A DNA stretch of 64,000 nucleotides from positions 5,807 to 69,806 of the forward strand of contig JAEZCE010000002.1 of assembly GCA_023429995.1 (NCBI GenBank), written 5' to 3'. Positions 16,406 through 25,589 of this stretch are shown here, one piece after another. The DNA is from Bacillota bacterium. GTDB taxonomy: Bacteria; Bacillota; UBA4882; UBA8346. The notes beneath the pieces are model-generated. The model saw only the letters and a program-made list of their open reading frames with translations, had not been told where the DNA came from and did not search any database. Both the position numbers and the translations under genes were made by a program. The first letter of the stretch is position 1. The number at the start of each line of letters is the position of its first letter.

Positions 16406-17872
16406 TCAAAGACTCTCCACGAAATTTTTAACGGCAAGCGCCGCTCCGTCATGAATCATCGAGCCAAGATATTCTTCGACAAGCTCCTGGAGGCCTTTGA
16501 TTTCCGTCAAGTCCTCTCCCCAGAAATTCGTATTTGCGAGAACCTTTTGGACAATATTATCCGGACTTTGCCACGCTTTAGCGAAAAACTCCAAGACTTC
16601 AGGATTATCACGGATCTCATAAGTCCCTTCGCCACGGTCTCCGATATACTTACCATCCTGCATTTTGCCTCTATAAAAGGCTATCAATGCGGCAAGTCCG
16701 AACGGCAATATCCGAGGTAATTTGTGATATTTATGGACATAATCCAATAAAGACGGCAGACAGCGCGCCTTATACTTTGATACCGAATTCAAGCTGATAT
16801 CAAGAAGCCGGTGTTTGATAAAGGGATTGGCAAACCGTTCAAACACGGCATTGGCAAATTCATTCATCTCTTTTTGGGGGAGAGGAATGTTCGGAATGAT
16901 TTCATTCCAGATACATTTTCTCAAATACTGTTCAAACACCTTGTCCTTCATCATTGAAAGCACAATATCATGGCCAGCTAAATATGCCGCCAGCACGCTC
17001 ACGGTATGGGCTCCATTTAAAATACGCACTTTACGGGTACGATAAGGGGTCATATCCGAAGTCCAAATCACGTGAACGTCGTCACCTTGGAAAGGAATTA
17101 CTTTGGCCCACTTTTCCGGAGCCTCAATCACCCAGAGATTAAAAGGTTCACAGGTAACCAGGATATTGTCTTCATATCCCAAAGATTCCCGAATTTCTTT
17201 GATCTCATCCCGCGGATAACCGGTGACGATCCTGTCCACCAGAGTATTGGCGAAACAATTGGCATTTTCCAGCCACTCGGTAAATGCTCCTCCAAGCCCC
17301 CACTCTTCTGCATATTGTAGCACATACCGTTTAAGGTTGTCACCGTTCCTTTCGATTAATTCAACAGGTAAAATCAATAATCCTTTATCTTTCTGTCCCA
17401 TCATTTTTTTAAATCTCTCATAAAGCAATAGGGTCAACTTGGCGGGATAGCTTACCGGAGGTTTATCGGTAAGCTTGTCACCGACCCGATAGGCAATCCC
17501 GGCTTCGGTCGTATTACTGATGATCACTTTTAACTCCGGACTTTTAGCGATTTCAACCAATGCCTCATAGTCGGAATAAGGATTAATGCAGCGCGAAATG
17601 GAGGTAATCACCTGGATTCGCTCCACGATTTCATTATTTTCCACCCCACGCATCATCACCGTATAAATACCGTTCTGAGCATTGATCTGCTCCGCCATCC
17701 CCGCCTGAATAGGCTGACAAAGCACCACGCTGCCGTTAAAGTGACCGGCGCTATTTGTACGTTCAATCATCCAATCCACAAACCCGCGTAAAAAGTTGCC
17801 TTCGCCAATTTGTAAAACTTTTTCCGGTAATCCTCCGTAAGTTTTCTTTCTGACATCCTTAATATTTTTCAT
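16406..17872 (-). CDS. uxaB: Tagaturonate reductase (altronate oxidoreductase)
   Basis: 488 aa, a full-length member of the mannitol dehydrogenase family. LQIGEGNFLRGFVDWMIE is the N-terminal Rossmann-like nucleotide-binding segment; VIISNTTEAGIAY, CEPFNLWVIE, and KVRILNGAHTVSVLAAYLAG (the family's catalytic Lys region) follow. It reduces tagaturonate to altronate with NADH. AGGAG sits eight bases before ATG. The gene follows uxaC by 41 bases and precedes uxaA by one base. A fructuronate reductase (UxuB) is a related alternative, but the UxaA and UxaC neighbours favour the galacturonate branch. Confidence 0.9.
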   Translation of the reverse strand: MKNIKDVRKKTYGGLPEKVLQIGEGNFLRGFVDWMIERTNSAGHFNGSVVLCQPIQAGMAEQINAQNGIYTVMMRGVENNEIVERIQVITSISRCINPYSDYEALVEIAKSPELKVIISNTTEAGIAYRVGDKLTDKPPVSYPAKLTLLLYERFKKMMGQKDKGLLILPVELIERNGDNLKRYVLQYAEEWGLGGAFTEWLENANCFANTLVDRIVTGYPRDEIKEIRESLGYEDNILVTCEPFNLWVIEAPEKWAKVIPFQGDDVHVIWTSDMTPYRTRKVRILNGAHTVSVLAAYLAGHDIVLSMMKDKVFEQYLRKCIWNEIIPNIPLPQKEMNEFANAVFERFANPFIKHRLLDISLNSVSKYKARCLPSLLDYVHKYHKLPRILPFGLAALIAFYRGKMQDGKYIGDRGEGTYEIRDNPEVLEFFAKAWQSPDNIVQKVLANTNFWGEDLTEIKGLQELVEEYLGSMIHDGAALAVKNFVESL

Positions 17873-17913
17873 GAAGTTAGCTCCTATTTTTGGCCTAAAA
17901 ATATGTTCAAATG

Positions 17914-19323
17914 CTAGTCAATAATCCCTGAAAAATAGTTTTTGGCATTGTTAAAACAAATATCTTGCGCCATTTTTCCAAGCAACGGAAGATCATTTGG
18001 GGCTTCACCGTTTTCCACCCACTCTCCCAGGAGATTGCAAAGAATTCTCCGGAAATACTCATGTCTGGTATAAGAGAGGAAGCTGCGGGAATCAGTGACC
18101 ATCCCCACAAACCGGGATAACAGTCCTAGATTGGCTAAAGCGATCATTTGGCGGTTCATGCCGTCTTTCTGATCATTAAACCACCATCCGGAACCGAATT
18201 GTACCTTACCCGGAGCTTCGCTGCCTTGAAAACAACCGAGCATCGTCCCAATCACTTCATTATCACGGGGATTAATGCAATAAAGGACCGTTTTGGGTAA
18301 TTCATCCGTTTGATCCAAGGCATTTAGAAATTGCGCCAAATCTTTGGCATAGGATTCATCGCCGATGGAGTCAAACCCGGTATCGGGACCCAGCAGGCTC
18401 ATCATCCTTCGGTTGTTGTTACGAATAACCCCCATATGCAGTTGCATGGTCCACCCAAGCCGCGAATATTCCCTTCCTAAAAAGAGTAACATTCCGGTTT
18501 GATATTTTTCTATTTCCGTTTGAGATAAATTTTCATGATGAAGAGCTTTTTTGAGGATCGAATCGATTTCTCCGTCGGTTGCCTCTTGATAGCGCATGGG
18601 GTCCAAAGCATGATCGGAAAGCCGGCACCCGGCTTGATGGAAAAATTCCAGCCGCCCACAAAGGGCGTTTTTTAGGTCATCCAAATTGGTAATCGTGGCC
18701 TGGACTGTTTCCCCGAGTTTGGTGATCCAAGGAAGAAAATCAGCTCTTTCAATATGTATGCCCTTATCGGGTCTGAGCGCCGGCGCCACCTTCACCGGAA
18801 AATTCTTGTTATTGGCTAAGACTTGGTGGTATTCCAACGAATCAACCGGGTCGTCGGTGGTGCAAAGCGCTTTCACATTGGAACGGGCGATCAATCCTTG
18901 AGCGGTGAAATCGTCTTCTTTCAATAATTGATTGCATTTCTCCCAAATTCCCTGCGCCGTTTTGGGCGATAAAAGCTCATTAATTCCAAAATATCTTCGT
19001 AATTCCAAATGAGTCCAATGGTAAAGAGGGTTGCCGATACAGTAAACCATCGTTTCGGCCCATTTTTGAAATTTCTCTTCATCGCTTGCCTCTCCGGTGA
19101 TAAAACGTTCAGCCACACCATTACTGCGCATGGCGCGCCATTTGTAATGGTCGCCGCCCAGCCAAAGTTCGGTGATATTACGGTATTGTTTATTCTCCGC
19201 AATCTCTTTGGGGCTTAAATGACAATGGAAATCGAAGATCGGCATTGACTTTGCATACTGATGATAAAGCTCGGTGGCAGTCTTGTTTTGGAGCAGGAAA
19301 TCTTGATCCATAAACGATTTCAA
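17914..19323 (-). CDS. uxaC: Glucuronate/galacturonate isomerase
   Basis: The best start is a TTG nine bases after GGAGG, giving MKSFMDQDFLLQNKTATELY, which matches the family N-terminus; an upstream extension has no binding site, and an ATG four codons later is too far from it. The 469-aa product belongs to the amidohydrolase superfamily: MPIFDFHCHLSPKEIAEN carries the HxH metal site, and LCTTDDPVDSLEYH, WTMQLHMGVIRNNN and MVTDSRSFLSYTRHEYFRRIL follow in order. It interconverts glucuronate/fructuronate and galacturonate/tagaturonate. First gene of the hexuronate operon; a 7-3-7 dyad lies in its leader. Confidence 0.93.
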   Translation of the reverse strand: MKSFMDQDFLLQNKTATELYHQYAKSMPIFDFHCHLSPKEIAENKQYRNITELWLGGDHYKWRAMRSNGVAERFITGEASDEEKFQKWAETMVYCIGNPLYHWTHLELRRYFGINELLSPKTAQGIWEKCNQLLKEDDFTAQGLIARSNVKALCTTDDPVDSLEYHQVLANNKNFPVKVAPALRPDKGIHIERADFLPWITKLGETVQATITNLDDLKNALCGRLEFFHQAGCRLSDHALDPMRYQEATDGEIDSILKKALHHENLSQTEIEKYQTGMLLFLGREYSRLGWTMQLHMGVIRNNNRRMMSLLGPDTGFDSIGDESYAKDLAQFLNALDQTDELPKTVLYCINPRDNEVIGTMLGCFQGSEAPGKVQFGSGWWFNDQKDGMNRQMIALANLGLLSRFVGMVTDSRSFLSYTRHEYFRRILCNLLGEWVENGEAPNDLPLLGKMAQDICFNNAKNYFSGIID

Positions 19324-19404
19324 TCCAACATTCCTCCTTTTTTTTATATGAATCGGGCAAGTAACTTCCAGAATTCCATCCCTTAAGAACTTGCCGGATT
19401 CTGT

Positions 19405-19421
19405 AACCAACAAAGTTGGTT
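19405..19421 (-). promoter_or_regulatory. Dyad in the uxaC leader
   Basis: AACCAAC AAA GTTGGTT is a perfect 7-3-7 inverted repeat about 80 bases before the uxaC start and downstream of the AraC-type gene. It could be an operator for hexuronate control or an mRNA hairpin. No T-run follows on the minus strand. Confidence 0.35.
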
Positions 19422-19525
19422 CGAAAACCTAATCCGTCATATACTGGCCGGATCGAGGTTTAACACTGTTTCGATTACAACCGGATTTCCAAATTTTGTC
19501 ATAGACAGGTAGAGCGACTGAAACC

Positions 19526-20377
19526 CTAGTCTTTACGAAGGGCTTTTCTATATTGGAGCGGTGAAGATCCGGTGATTGTCTTAAACACTCTCCCAAAATG
19601 AGTGATACTATCAAAACCAACGTTTTCAGATATTGTCGTGACATTTAACGCGGTTGTCCGCAGCATTTTTTGAGCCTGTTTGGTCCGGATGCCGTTGAGA
19701 TATTCAATGAGCGTGAATCCGGTGACTTCTTTAAACATTCGCGATAAATAATATTTGCTGATCTCGAAACGTTCCGAGATTCCTCCCAAAGTAATATTCT
19801 CCTGATAATTGGCAGTCATATATTCAACAATTTCCGATATTTTTTGATGAATCGAATTAGGGAAAAGAAAATCTCCGGTTGATTTCTGAGCCATGAGGCG
19901 ATTCAAAAAAATCAACAATTCAGTCAGGAGCGCTTGCAGATAAAGCATGGAATCGGACCGGACCGCTTCATTTTCGGCCAACATTTTCATTAGTAGATCC
20001 CTTACGAAATCTTGTTCTGGAGTATTGAGCCGTAGAAGGTTATTATCTTGATGAAAGCAGCTAAAAAGATCGTTTTGCAAAGTATTTTGAAACGCAGCAG
20101 GTAAAAAGTCCCGCCTGAAATTCAGCAAAATACGTTCATGAGCTGATACATCCATGGTTTTATGCAATTCATTGACATCGATGAGTATCAAATCGCCTTT
20201 TTGGATATGATAAGTACGGCCTTTGATGAAGTAATCCCTTTCACCCTCAAGCAAATAATAGATTTCATAAGCGTCATGATAATGATTGCTCATCATGTTC
20301 CGGGGAACTTGAAAGCGTTCTTTCCAAATGAATAAAGGTTGCTTGATGTGGTCAAAACCATAGGTGATATCTTGCAT
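19526..20377 (-). CDS. AraC-family transcriptional regulator, likely of the hexuronate operon
   Basis: I start at the ATG giving MQDITYGFDHIKQPLF because GAGGTGG precedes it; the longer frame has none. The 283-aa protein has an N-terminal cupin-like ligand domain (about 20-100, with NHYHDAYEIYYLLEGERDYFI and IQKGDLILID) and a C-terminal double HTH (about 180-283): ITLGGISERFEISKYYLSRMFKEVTG, then the AraC signature ALNVTTISENVGFDSITHFGRVFKTITG. It lies directly upstream of uxaC on the same strand, 200 bases away, so it is the natural candidate activator of uronate catabolism. The ligand is not deducible from sequence. Confidence 0.85.
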   Translation of the reverse strand: MQDITYGFDHIKQPLFIWKERFQVPRNMMSNHYHDAYEIYYLLEGERDYFIKGRTYHIQKGDLILIDVNELHKTMDVSAHERILLNFRRDFLPAAFQNTLQNDLFSCFHQDNNLLRLNTPEQDFVRDLLMKMLAENEAVRSDSMLYLQALLTELLIFLNRLMAQKSTGDFLFPNSIHQKISEIVEYMTANYQENITLGGISERFEISKYYLSRMFKEVTGFTLIEYLNGIRTKQAQKMLRTTALNVTTISENVGFDSITHFGRVFKTITGSSPLQYRKALRKD

Positions 20378-20434
20378 TATTCCACCTCGCTTACAGTTTA
20401 CGGCGATTATAATCAAATGTCAAGCAAGATTTGT

Positions 20435-20449
20435 TGAAAACGTTTTTCA
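20435..20449. promoter_or_regulatory. Near-palindrome upstream of the AraC-type gene
   Basis: TGAAAACGTTTTTCA lies about 60 bases before the regulator start. It resembles a catabolite-responsive (cre/LacI-type) operator but has one base too many in the right half. A looser relative, TGTGAACGTTTTAC, is found near 20524. Confidence 0.3.
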
Positions 20450-20542
20450 TTTGTTAAATTATCCGTTAAATTATACATATTTTGCGATAAATTTAAACGT
20501 TCTCTAAATAAGTACTCAATGATTGTGAACGTTTTACTTAAG

Positions 20543-20596
20543 TAGAGCGTATCTTCCCCATTTCTGATTACCGTTTATTTACGATACTACGCTCTA
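20543..20596 (+). other. Long-range stem in the leader of the helicase gene
   Basis: TAGAGCGTATC and GATACTACGCTCTA can pair (TAGAGCGTA perfectly, then ATC after a small bulge) around a 29-base loop. A second dyad, AAATTATA GAC TATAATTT, follows at 20618-20636. The whole gap between the AraC-type gene and the helicase is about 400 bases and contains no other gene. DEAD-box helicase genes often have long structured leaders, so a regulatory role is plausible. Confidence 0.35.
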
Positions 20597-20774
20597 AGGC
20601 GACTTTATTAAAGCCCAAAATTATAGACTATAATTTCATTTATTAAGCCACTATAGAATTAGATTCATAATCTTAATGATCACTTCGATAATTGTGTGTG
20701 TTATAATTATGAAGATTTATGTGAACGTGAACGAAAAGTTCAAACCATTTCTTAGTAAAGGTGTAAATGAAAAT

Positions 20775-22019
20775 ATGACTTTCGAAAATTTACAATTAAT
20801 TTCCCCAATTTTAAAGGCTTTACAAACAGAAGGTTACCAAAAACCAACCCCCATCCAGGAAAAAGCGATTCCCATCATCCTCGCGAAAAAAGATTTATTG
20901 GGATGCGCCCAAACAGGTACCGGAAAGACAGCAGCATTTGCCATTCCCATTCTGCAAATTTTGCACGATCGTGTATACGGTCCGAAGGAACAGTCCTTTA
21001 TTAGGGCTCTGATTCTAACACCCACCCGAGAATTGGCGCTTCAAATCGATGAAAGCATCGGGGCTTATGGTAGGGGTACCGGAATCCGCCATACAGTGAT
21101 ATTCGGCGGAGTACCTCAAAAGGCTCAAACGGACGCCTTAAAAAAAGGAGTCGATATCTTAGTGGCCACGCCCGGCCGACTCTTGGATTTAGTCAGCCAG
21201 AAATTCATCAACCTGCATCATATAGAAATTTTTGTTCTTGATGAGGCCGATCGCATGTTGGATATGGGTTTTATTCACGATGTCAAGAAAATCATCGCCC
21301 TGCTGCCGACAAAGCGCCAAACCTTATTTTTTTCCGCAACCATGCCCCCGGAAATTGCCAAACTGGCTGATACCATTTTAATCAGTCCTGAAAAAGTCGC
21401 TGTAACTCCCGTAGCCTCCACAGTTGATAATACGGAGCAGTTTGTATATTATGTGGCGCGCGAGGATAAACGGGCGCTGCTGATTCATTTGTTAAAAGAT
21501 CCCGCGATCGCTACAGCTTTGGTTTTCACCAGGACAAAATACGGAGCGGATAAAGTCGCCCGAGTGTTGAACAAAGCCGGGATTAAAGCGGAATCCATTC
21601 ATGGCGATAAATCGCAGAACGCCAGGCAAAGAGCTTTAAATGATTTTAAGTCACGGCAAATCAGAGTGCTGGTGGCAACCGACATCGCAGCCCGGGGTAT
21701 TGATGTGGAAGAATTATCCCACGTGATTAATTTCGAATTGCCCAATATTCCTGAGACTTATGTACACCGGATCGGCCGGACGGGCCGGGCGGGCCAAAGC
21801 GGGGTTGCGATTTCTTTTTGTGATACCGAGGAAAAGGACTATCTGAAAAGCATCCATAAACTTATCGCCAAACCGATCCCTGTCGTTGAAGAGCATCCTT
21901 ATTCCATGAAATATAGTAAGCCCTTGGTGATTGAGGAACCACCAAAGGGCAATTTATCCCACACAGGCGCACAGAAAGCCGGAACGGTCGGATATTTTCG
22001 GAGAGGGAAGAGGTACTGA
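20775..22019 (+). CDS. DEAD-box ATP-dependent RNA helicase (RhlE-like)
   Basis: I choose the ATG giving MTFENLQLISPILKAL, where helicase homology begins; 33 upstream codons are in frame but unlike the family. AAAGGTG precedes at a slightly long distance. The 414-aa product has all motifs: Q motif (GYQKPTPIQ), I (AQTGTGKT, residues 45-52), Ia (PTRELA), Ib (TPGR), II (DEAD), III (SAT), IV (ALVFTRTK), V (VATDIAARGIDV) and VI (HRIGRTGRAG). The tail is short and basic (YFRRGKRY), as in RhlE/CshA-type cold-shock or RNA-degradation helicases. Monocistronic; it converges on the MATE gene with a four-base gap. Confidence 0.93.
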   Translation: MTFENLQLISPILKALQTEGYQKPTPIQEKAIPIILAKKDLLGCAQTGTGKTAAFAIPILQILHDRVYGPKEQSFIRALILTPTRELALQIDESIGAYGRGTGIRHTVIFGGVPQKAQTDALKKGVDILVATPGRLLDLVSQKFINLHHIEIFVLDEADRMLDMGFIHDVKKIIALLPTKRQTLFFSATMPPEIAKLADTILISPEKVAVTPVASTVDNTEQFVYYVAREDKRALLIHLLKDPAIATALVFTRTKYGADKVARVLNKAGIKAESIHGDKSQNARQRALNDFKSRQIRVLVATDIAARGIDVEELSHVINFELPNIPETYVHRIGRTGRAGQSGVAISFCDTEEKDYLKSIHKLIAKPIPVVEEHPYSMKYSKPLVIEEPPKGNLSHTGAQKAGTVGYFRRGKRY

Positions 22020-22023
22020 ACGA

Positions 22024-23394
22024 TTAAGTTACATTCCGGAGCCACCGCCCGGATTTTAAGCGTATCAGACCCAAAATGCATTTGGATACTTCCTCCAGAA
22101 TGGCCAGGGCATATACGGAATATACGGGGAGTTTGAAGACAAAGGCCCCCAAAATGGTCAAGGGCACTCCGATAAACCACATGGTAAAACCTTCAATCAG
22201 GAAAGCCTGTTTGGCATCGCCGCCGCCGCGCAAAATTCCGACAATTAGGATTACATCAAAGACCCTGATAAAGAAGATTAGCGATATGATATATAAAACA
22301 ATTTGAGAATCATTTCGAACTGTATCGGAAACATTGAAAATACCGAGCACCGCCGGTGAGGTCAACGCCAGAAGCACTCCCAGTACGATACCGAGCGCCA
22401 CTGCAAGAAGAGAAAATCTCCCGGCATAAATCTTTCCTACACTCTCTTTTCCTGCTCCGATACTGTTCCCCACCATGACCGCAGCCGCGCTTGACAACCC
22501 AAAAATAACCACCAGGAACAGATTATTGACAGTGTTACAAATCTGTACCACGGCTACAGCCTGCGTACCCATCCTTCCGTAAACCGCCGCATAGACCAAA
22601 CTGGCAAGCCCCCAGCAGATATCGTTCAATATAACCGGAAATATTATCCGGTATGATTTTTTCACAAATTCAAAGGATACATCGGTTAGTTCTTTGGCTG
22701 AAGCGGCTAATACCAACTTCCTGCCGTAAATATACGCCAACAGGGTTATGGTTTCAACAATTCTTGCTATCACCGTAGCGAGGGCCGCCCCTTCAACTCC
22801 CATGGCAGGGGCGCCGAATTTGCCGAATATAAACAGATAGTTACAAAAGGCATTGCAAATAAGCGCCAAAGCACTGATGAGCATCGGCTGAACCGTTTTT
22901 CCAATGGAACGCAAGGAAAAATTGAACAAAAATGTAATACCGGTAAATAAGTAACTGGCGAGAACCATCTTCAAATATCCGGCGCCCAAATCGATGACCC
23001 GGGGGTCTGTATTGAATGCTGCAATAATCTCACTGGGAAAAAGAAAACCCACTACCATAAACGCCAATGAAAAAACAGCGGCCGAAATCAATCCGATTCC
23101 CATGATCCGCTTAATATTCCCAATCTCGCCCTTACCCCAATACTGGGATATAAATACCCCGCATCCCGCGCACATCCCAAGTAAAAACATATTGAAAAAA
23201 AAGAAATACTGATTCCCTATTCCGACTGCCGCAATCTCCGTCTCTCCCAGCTTCCCCACCATAACGGTGTCAATCATATTTAAAAAGGAGGATATAAAGT
23301 TTTGAATGGCAATCGGTATGGCAATATGCAACATCTTGCGATAAAAGTCTTTATCGTCAAACGTGTTTCCAAATAATTCCCTTAGGCTTCCCAT
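22024..23394 (-). CDS. MATE-family multidrug exporter
   Basis: I start at MGSLRELFGNTF, seven bases after GGGAG. The 456-aa protein has about 12 hydrophobic segments in two similar halves, as expected for MATE cation/drug antiporters. The first half opens with IAIPIAIQNFISSFLNMIDTVMVGKLGETEIAAVGIGNQ, here in pieces: IPIAIQNF, DTVMVGKLG and AAVGIGNQ are the family signature. GAPAMGVEGAALATVIAR in the middle is also typical. It exports organic cations or metabolites using Na+ or H+ gradients. No linked regulator; a 12-base palindrome (TGTTGCGCAACA) lies upstream. Substrate unknown. Confidence 0.9.
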   Translation of the reverse strand: MGSLRELFGNTFDDKDFYRKMLHIAIPIAIQNFISSFLNMIDTVMVGKLGETEIAAVGIGNQYFFFFNMFLLGMCAGCGVFISQYWGKGEIGNIKRIMGIGLISAAVFSLAFMVVGFLFPSEIIAAFNTDPRVIDLGAGYLKMVLASYLFTGITFLFNFSLRSIGKTVQPMLISALALICNAFCNYLFIFGKFGAPAMGVEGAALATVIARIVETITLLAYIYGRKLVLAASAKELTDVSFEFVKKSYRIIFPVILNDICWGLASLVYAAVYGRMGTQAVAVVQICNTVNNLFLVVIFGLSSAAAVMVGNSIGAGKESVGKIYAGRFSLLAVALGIVLGVLLALTSPAVLGIFNVSDTVRNDSQIVLYIISLIFFIRVFDVILIVGILRGGGDAKQAFLIEGFTMWFIGVPLTILGAFVFKLPVYSVYALAILEEVSKCILGLIRLKSGRWLRNVT

Positions 23395-23452
23395 ATTCAA
23401 TCTCCCATGAAGTATCATTGATAAAAATATCCATACCGGGCCCAGAAATTGC

Positions 23453-23464
23453 TGTTGCGCAACA
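23453..23464. promoter_or_regulatory. 12-base palindrome in the divergent MATE/ABC intergenic region
   Basis: TGTTGCGCAACA is a perfect palindrome 60 bases upstream of the MATE start and 120 bases upstream of the ABC operon. It could be an operator for either; no regulator is adjacent. Confidence 0.3.
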
Positions 23465-23586
23465 ATTATACCATATCAAGCTTTCATTGTTTAACATATT
23501 TAAAACAGGCATCTCCAGAGGCTAATCAGCTCTTAACAATCTTATTTTATTCTGATAAAAGGCACATAAAAAAGGAGGATTTAAAC

Positions 23587-24708
23587 ATGAAGAATTCCCG
23601 GATGAGGACTTGCCTGTTGGGACTAGCCGGTGTGTTATTTTTCGGTGCTGTTTTTGAGGGGGCATGGGCTCAGAATTCTAGGTCTCTGGATGCGTTGATA
23701 CAAGCCGCCAAAAAAGAAGGTCAGCTAACCGTGATCGCCCTGCCTCATGATTGGGTGAATTATGGCGAGATGATCGAAACCTTTTCCAAGAAATATGGCA
23801 TAAAAGTGAATGAACTCAATCCCGACGGAAGCTCCGGCGAAGAAATCGAGGCGATCAAGGCCAATAAAAACAATAAAGGGCCTCAAGCTCCGGATGTAAT
23901 CGATGTCGGCCTTTCCTTCGGGCCGCAAGCAAAACAGGATAAATTGATTCAACCCTATAAAGTTTCAACCTGGGATACCATTCCCGCCAATGTAAAAGAT
24001 GGGGACGGATACTGGTACGGAGACTATTACGGCGTTTTGGCATTTGAAATCAACAAAAGTATCGTAAAAAATATCCCCACTGACTGGCCCGACCTTCTTA
24101 AACCCGAATATAAAGGTAAATTTGCCCTGGCCGGTGATCCCCGCAGCGCTAATCAAGCGATTATGGCTGTCGGCGCCGCCTCCGTCAGTTTCGGTAAAAA
24201 ATACGAAAATGCCTCAGCAGGACTGGATTTCTTTAATAAACTGAACAAAGCGGGTAATTTTGTTCCGGTGATCGCCGTCCCCGGCACTGTCGCCTCCGGT
24301 GAAACACCGATCACAGTCCGCTGGGATTATAACGCCCTGGCCAACCGCGACAAATCCGCCGGTAATCCGGAAATCGGCGTGGTCATTCCCAAAACCGGTG
24401 TGGTCGCCGGAGTTTACGTTCAGGCCATTAGTGCCTATGCTCCCCATCCAAACGCCGCCAAACTTTGGATGGAATTCCTTTATTCCGATGAAGGCCAGTT
24501 AATCTGGTTAAAAGGTTATGGCCACCCTGTCCGCTATCAGGACCTGGTAAAGAGAAAAGTCATTCCGGCCGAAATCGCCGCCAAAATGCCTCCGGCGAAA
24601 AGCTATCAAAAAGCGGTATTCCCCAGTCTGGAACAGCAGGAAGCAGCCAAGAAGATCATCGCTTCCAATTGGGATAAAATCGTGCAGGTCAATGTTACAA
24701 AACAATGA
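23587..24708 (+). CDS. ABC transporter substrate-binding protein (family 1, Fe/putrescine/phosphonate type)
   Basis: AAGGAGGATTTAAAC-ATG fixes the start. The 373-aa protein has a signal peptide ending FEGAWA-Q, with no lipobox cysteine at the cleavage point, so it would be released by signal peptidase I as a soluble protein; most monoderm Firmicutes anchor such proteins as lipoproteins. The mature part has the type 2 periplasmic-binding fold: LIQAAKKEGQLTVIALP, APDVIDVGLSFGPQA, YYGVLAFEINKSIVKNIPTDWPDLLKPEYKGK (in pieces), and ISAYAPHPNAAKLWMEFLYSDEGQ. It starts a five-gene operon: binding protein, two permeases, ATPase and glycerophosphodiester phosphodiesterase. A glycerophosphodiester or phosphonate-like ligand is inferred from the last gene. 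Confidence 0.88.
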   Translation: MKNSRMRTCLLGLAGVLFFGAVFEGAWAQNSRSLDALIQAAKKEGQLTVIALPHDWVNYGEMIETFSKKYGIKVNELNPDGSSGEEIEAIKANKNNKGPQAPDVIDVGLSFGPQAKQDKLIQPYKVSTWDTIPANVKDGDGYWYGDYYGVLAFEINKSIVKNIPTDWPDLLKPEYKGKFALAGDPRSANQAIMAVGAASVSFGKKYENASAGLDFFNKLNKAGNFVPVIAVPGTVASGETPITVRWDYNALANRDKSAGNPEIGVVIPKTGVVAGVYVQAISAYAPHPNAAKLWMEFLYSDEGQLIWLKGYGHPVRYQDLVKRKVIPAEIAAKMPPAKSYQKAVFPSLEQQEAAKKIIASNWDKIVQVNVTKQ

Positions 24709-25589
24709 GTACCCAAAATTCAAATAAAGGCGCAGCAGCGCCTCTATTCCAAGATCTTTCCAGCCTGGGACTGCTGCCCTTTATGATATTTGCATTGGCA
24801 TTTATGATTCTCCCGGCCGGATCCCTCTTGATAGGCGGTTTTCAAGACAGCGCAGGCAATTTCACCTTGAGTAATTTCCGAAACCTGACAAGGCCGGACA
24901 TCCTTCATTCGTATTTATTGACTATCCAAATCAGTCTGGTTACTGCTTTAGGCGGAGGGGCGCTGGGCTTTCTATTGGCCTATGGAATCTCCTTGGGGGG
25001 TTTACCCCGCTTTATACAGGGATTTATCATCACTTTTTGCGGAGTGGCATCCAATTTCGCAGGTGTACCATTGGCTTTCGCATTTATATCGACCTTAGGA
25101 CGGGTCGGTATGATTACCGTTTTATTGCAAACTTTGTTCGGCATCAGCATCTACGATAAGGGATTCAATCTTTATAGTTTTTGGGGCCTTACCCTTACCT
25201 ATGTCTATTTTCAGATTCCCTTGATGGTGTTGATTATCTCCCCCGCCTTGGAAGGGATGAAAAAACAGTGGCGGGAAGCAGCTGAAAATCTTGGCGCCAA
25301 ACCCTTTCAATATTGGACAACAGTGGCCTTGCCGGTCTTGATGCCGACTTTACTGGCTTCTTTTATTCTGCTTTTTGGAAATTCATTTGGCGCATATGCT
25401 ACTGCCTATGCGCTGACCGGGGGGTTGCTCAACATCATCCCCATTTTGATTGGCGCCCAAATAAGAGGCGATGTACTTCATAATCCCAATTTAGGTTATG
25501 CCCTGGCCCTTGGAATGATCGTCTTGATGGCGGTTTTAATATTCATTTACACTTGGCTCCAAAAATTATCCTCAAGGTGGATGCAATGA
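24705..25589 (+). CDS. ABC transporter permease subunit 1
   Basis: 294 aa with six predicted membrane segments. Its ATG overlaps the TGA of the binding-protein gene (ATGA), so translation is coupled. The EAA loop that docks the ATPase reads QWREAAENLGAKPFQYWTTVALPVLMP, quoted in part as EAAENLGAKPFQY. It is of the PotB/FbpB-like inner-membrane permease type and pairs with the next gene to form the channel. Confidence 0.9.
   Translation: MSTQNSNKGAAAPLFQDLSSLGLLPFMIFALAFMILPAGSLLIGGFQDSAGNFTLSNFRNLTRPDILHSYLLTIQISLVTALGGGALGFLLAYGISLGGLPRFIQGFIITFCGVASNFAGVPLAFAFISTLGRVGMITVLLQTLFGISIYDKGFNLYSFWGLTLTYVYFQIPLMVLIISPALEGMKKQWREAAENLGAKPFQYWTTVALPVLMPTLLASFILLFGNSFGAYATAYALTGGLLNIIPILIGAQIRGDVLHNPNLGYALALGMIVLMAVLIFIYTWLQKLSSRWMQ

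Noticed and set aside
20435..20449. Catabolite-responsive element (cre)
   Set aside because: One base too many in the right half for the consensus; kept only as a near-palindrome of uncertain meaning.
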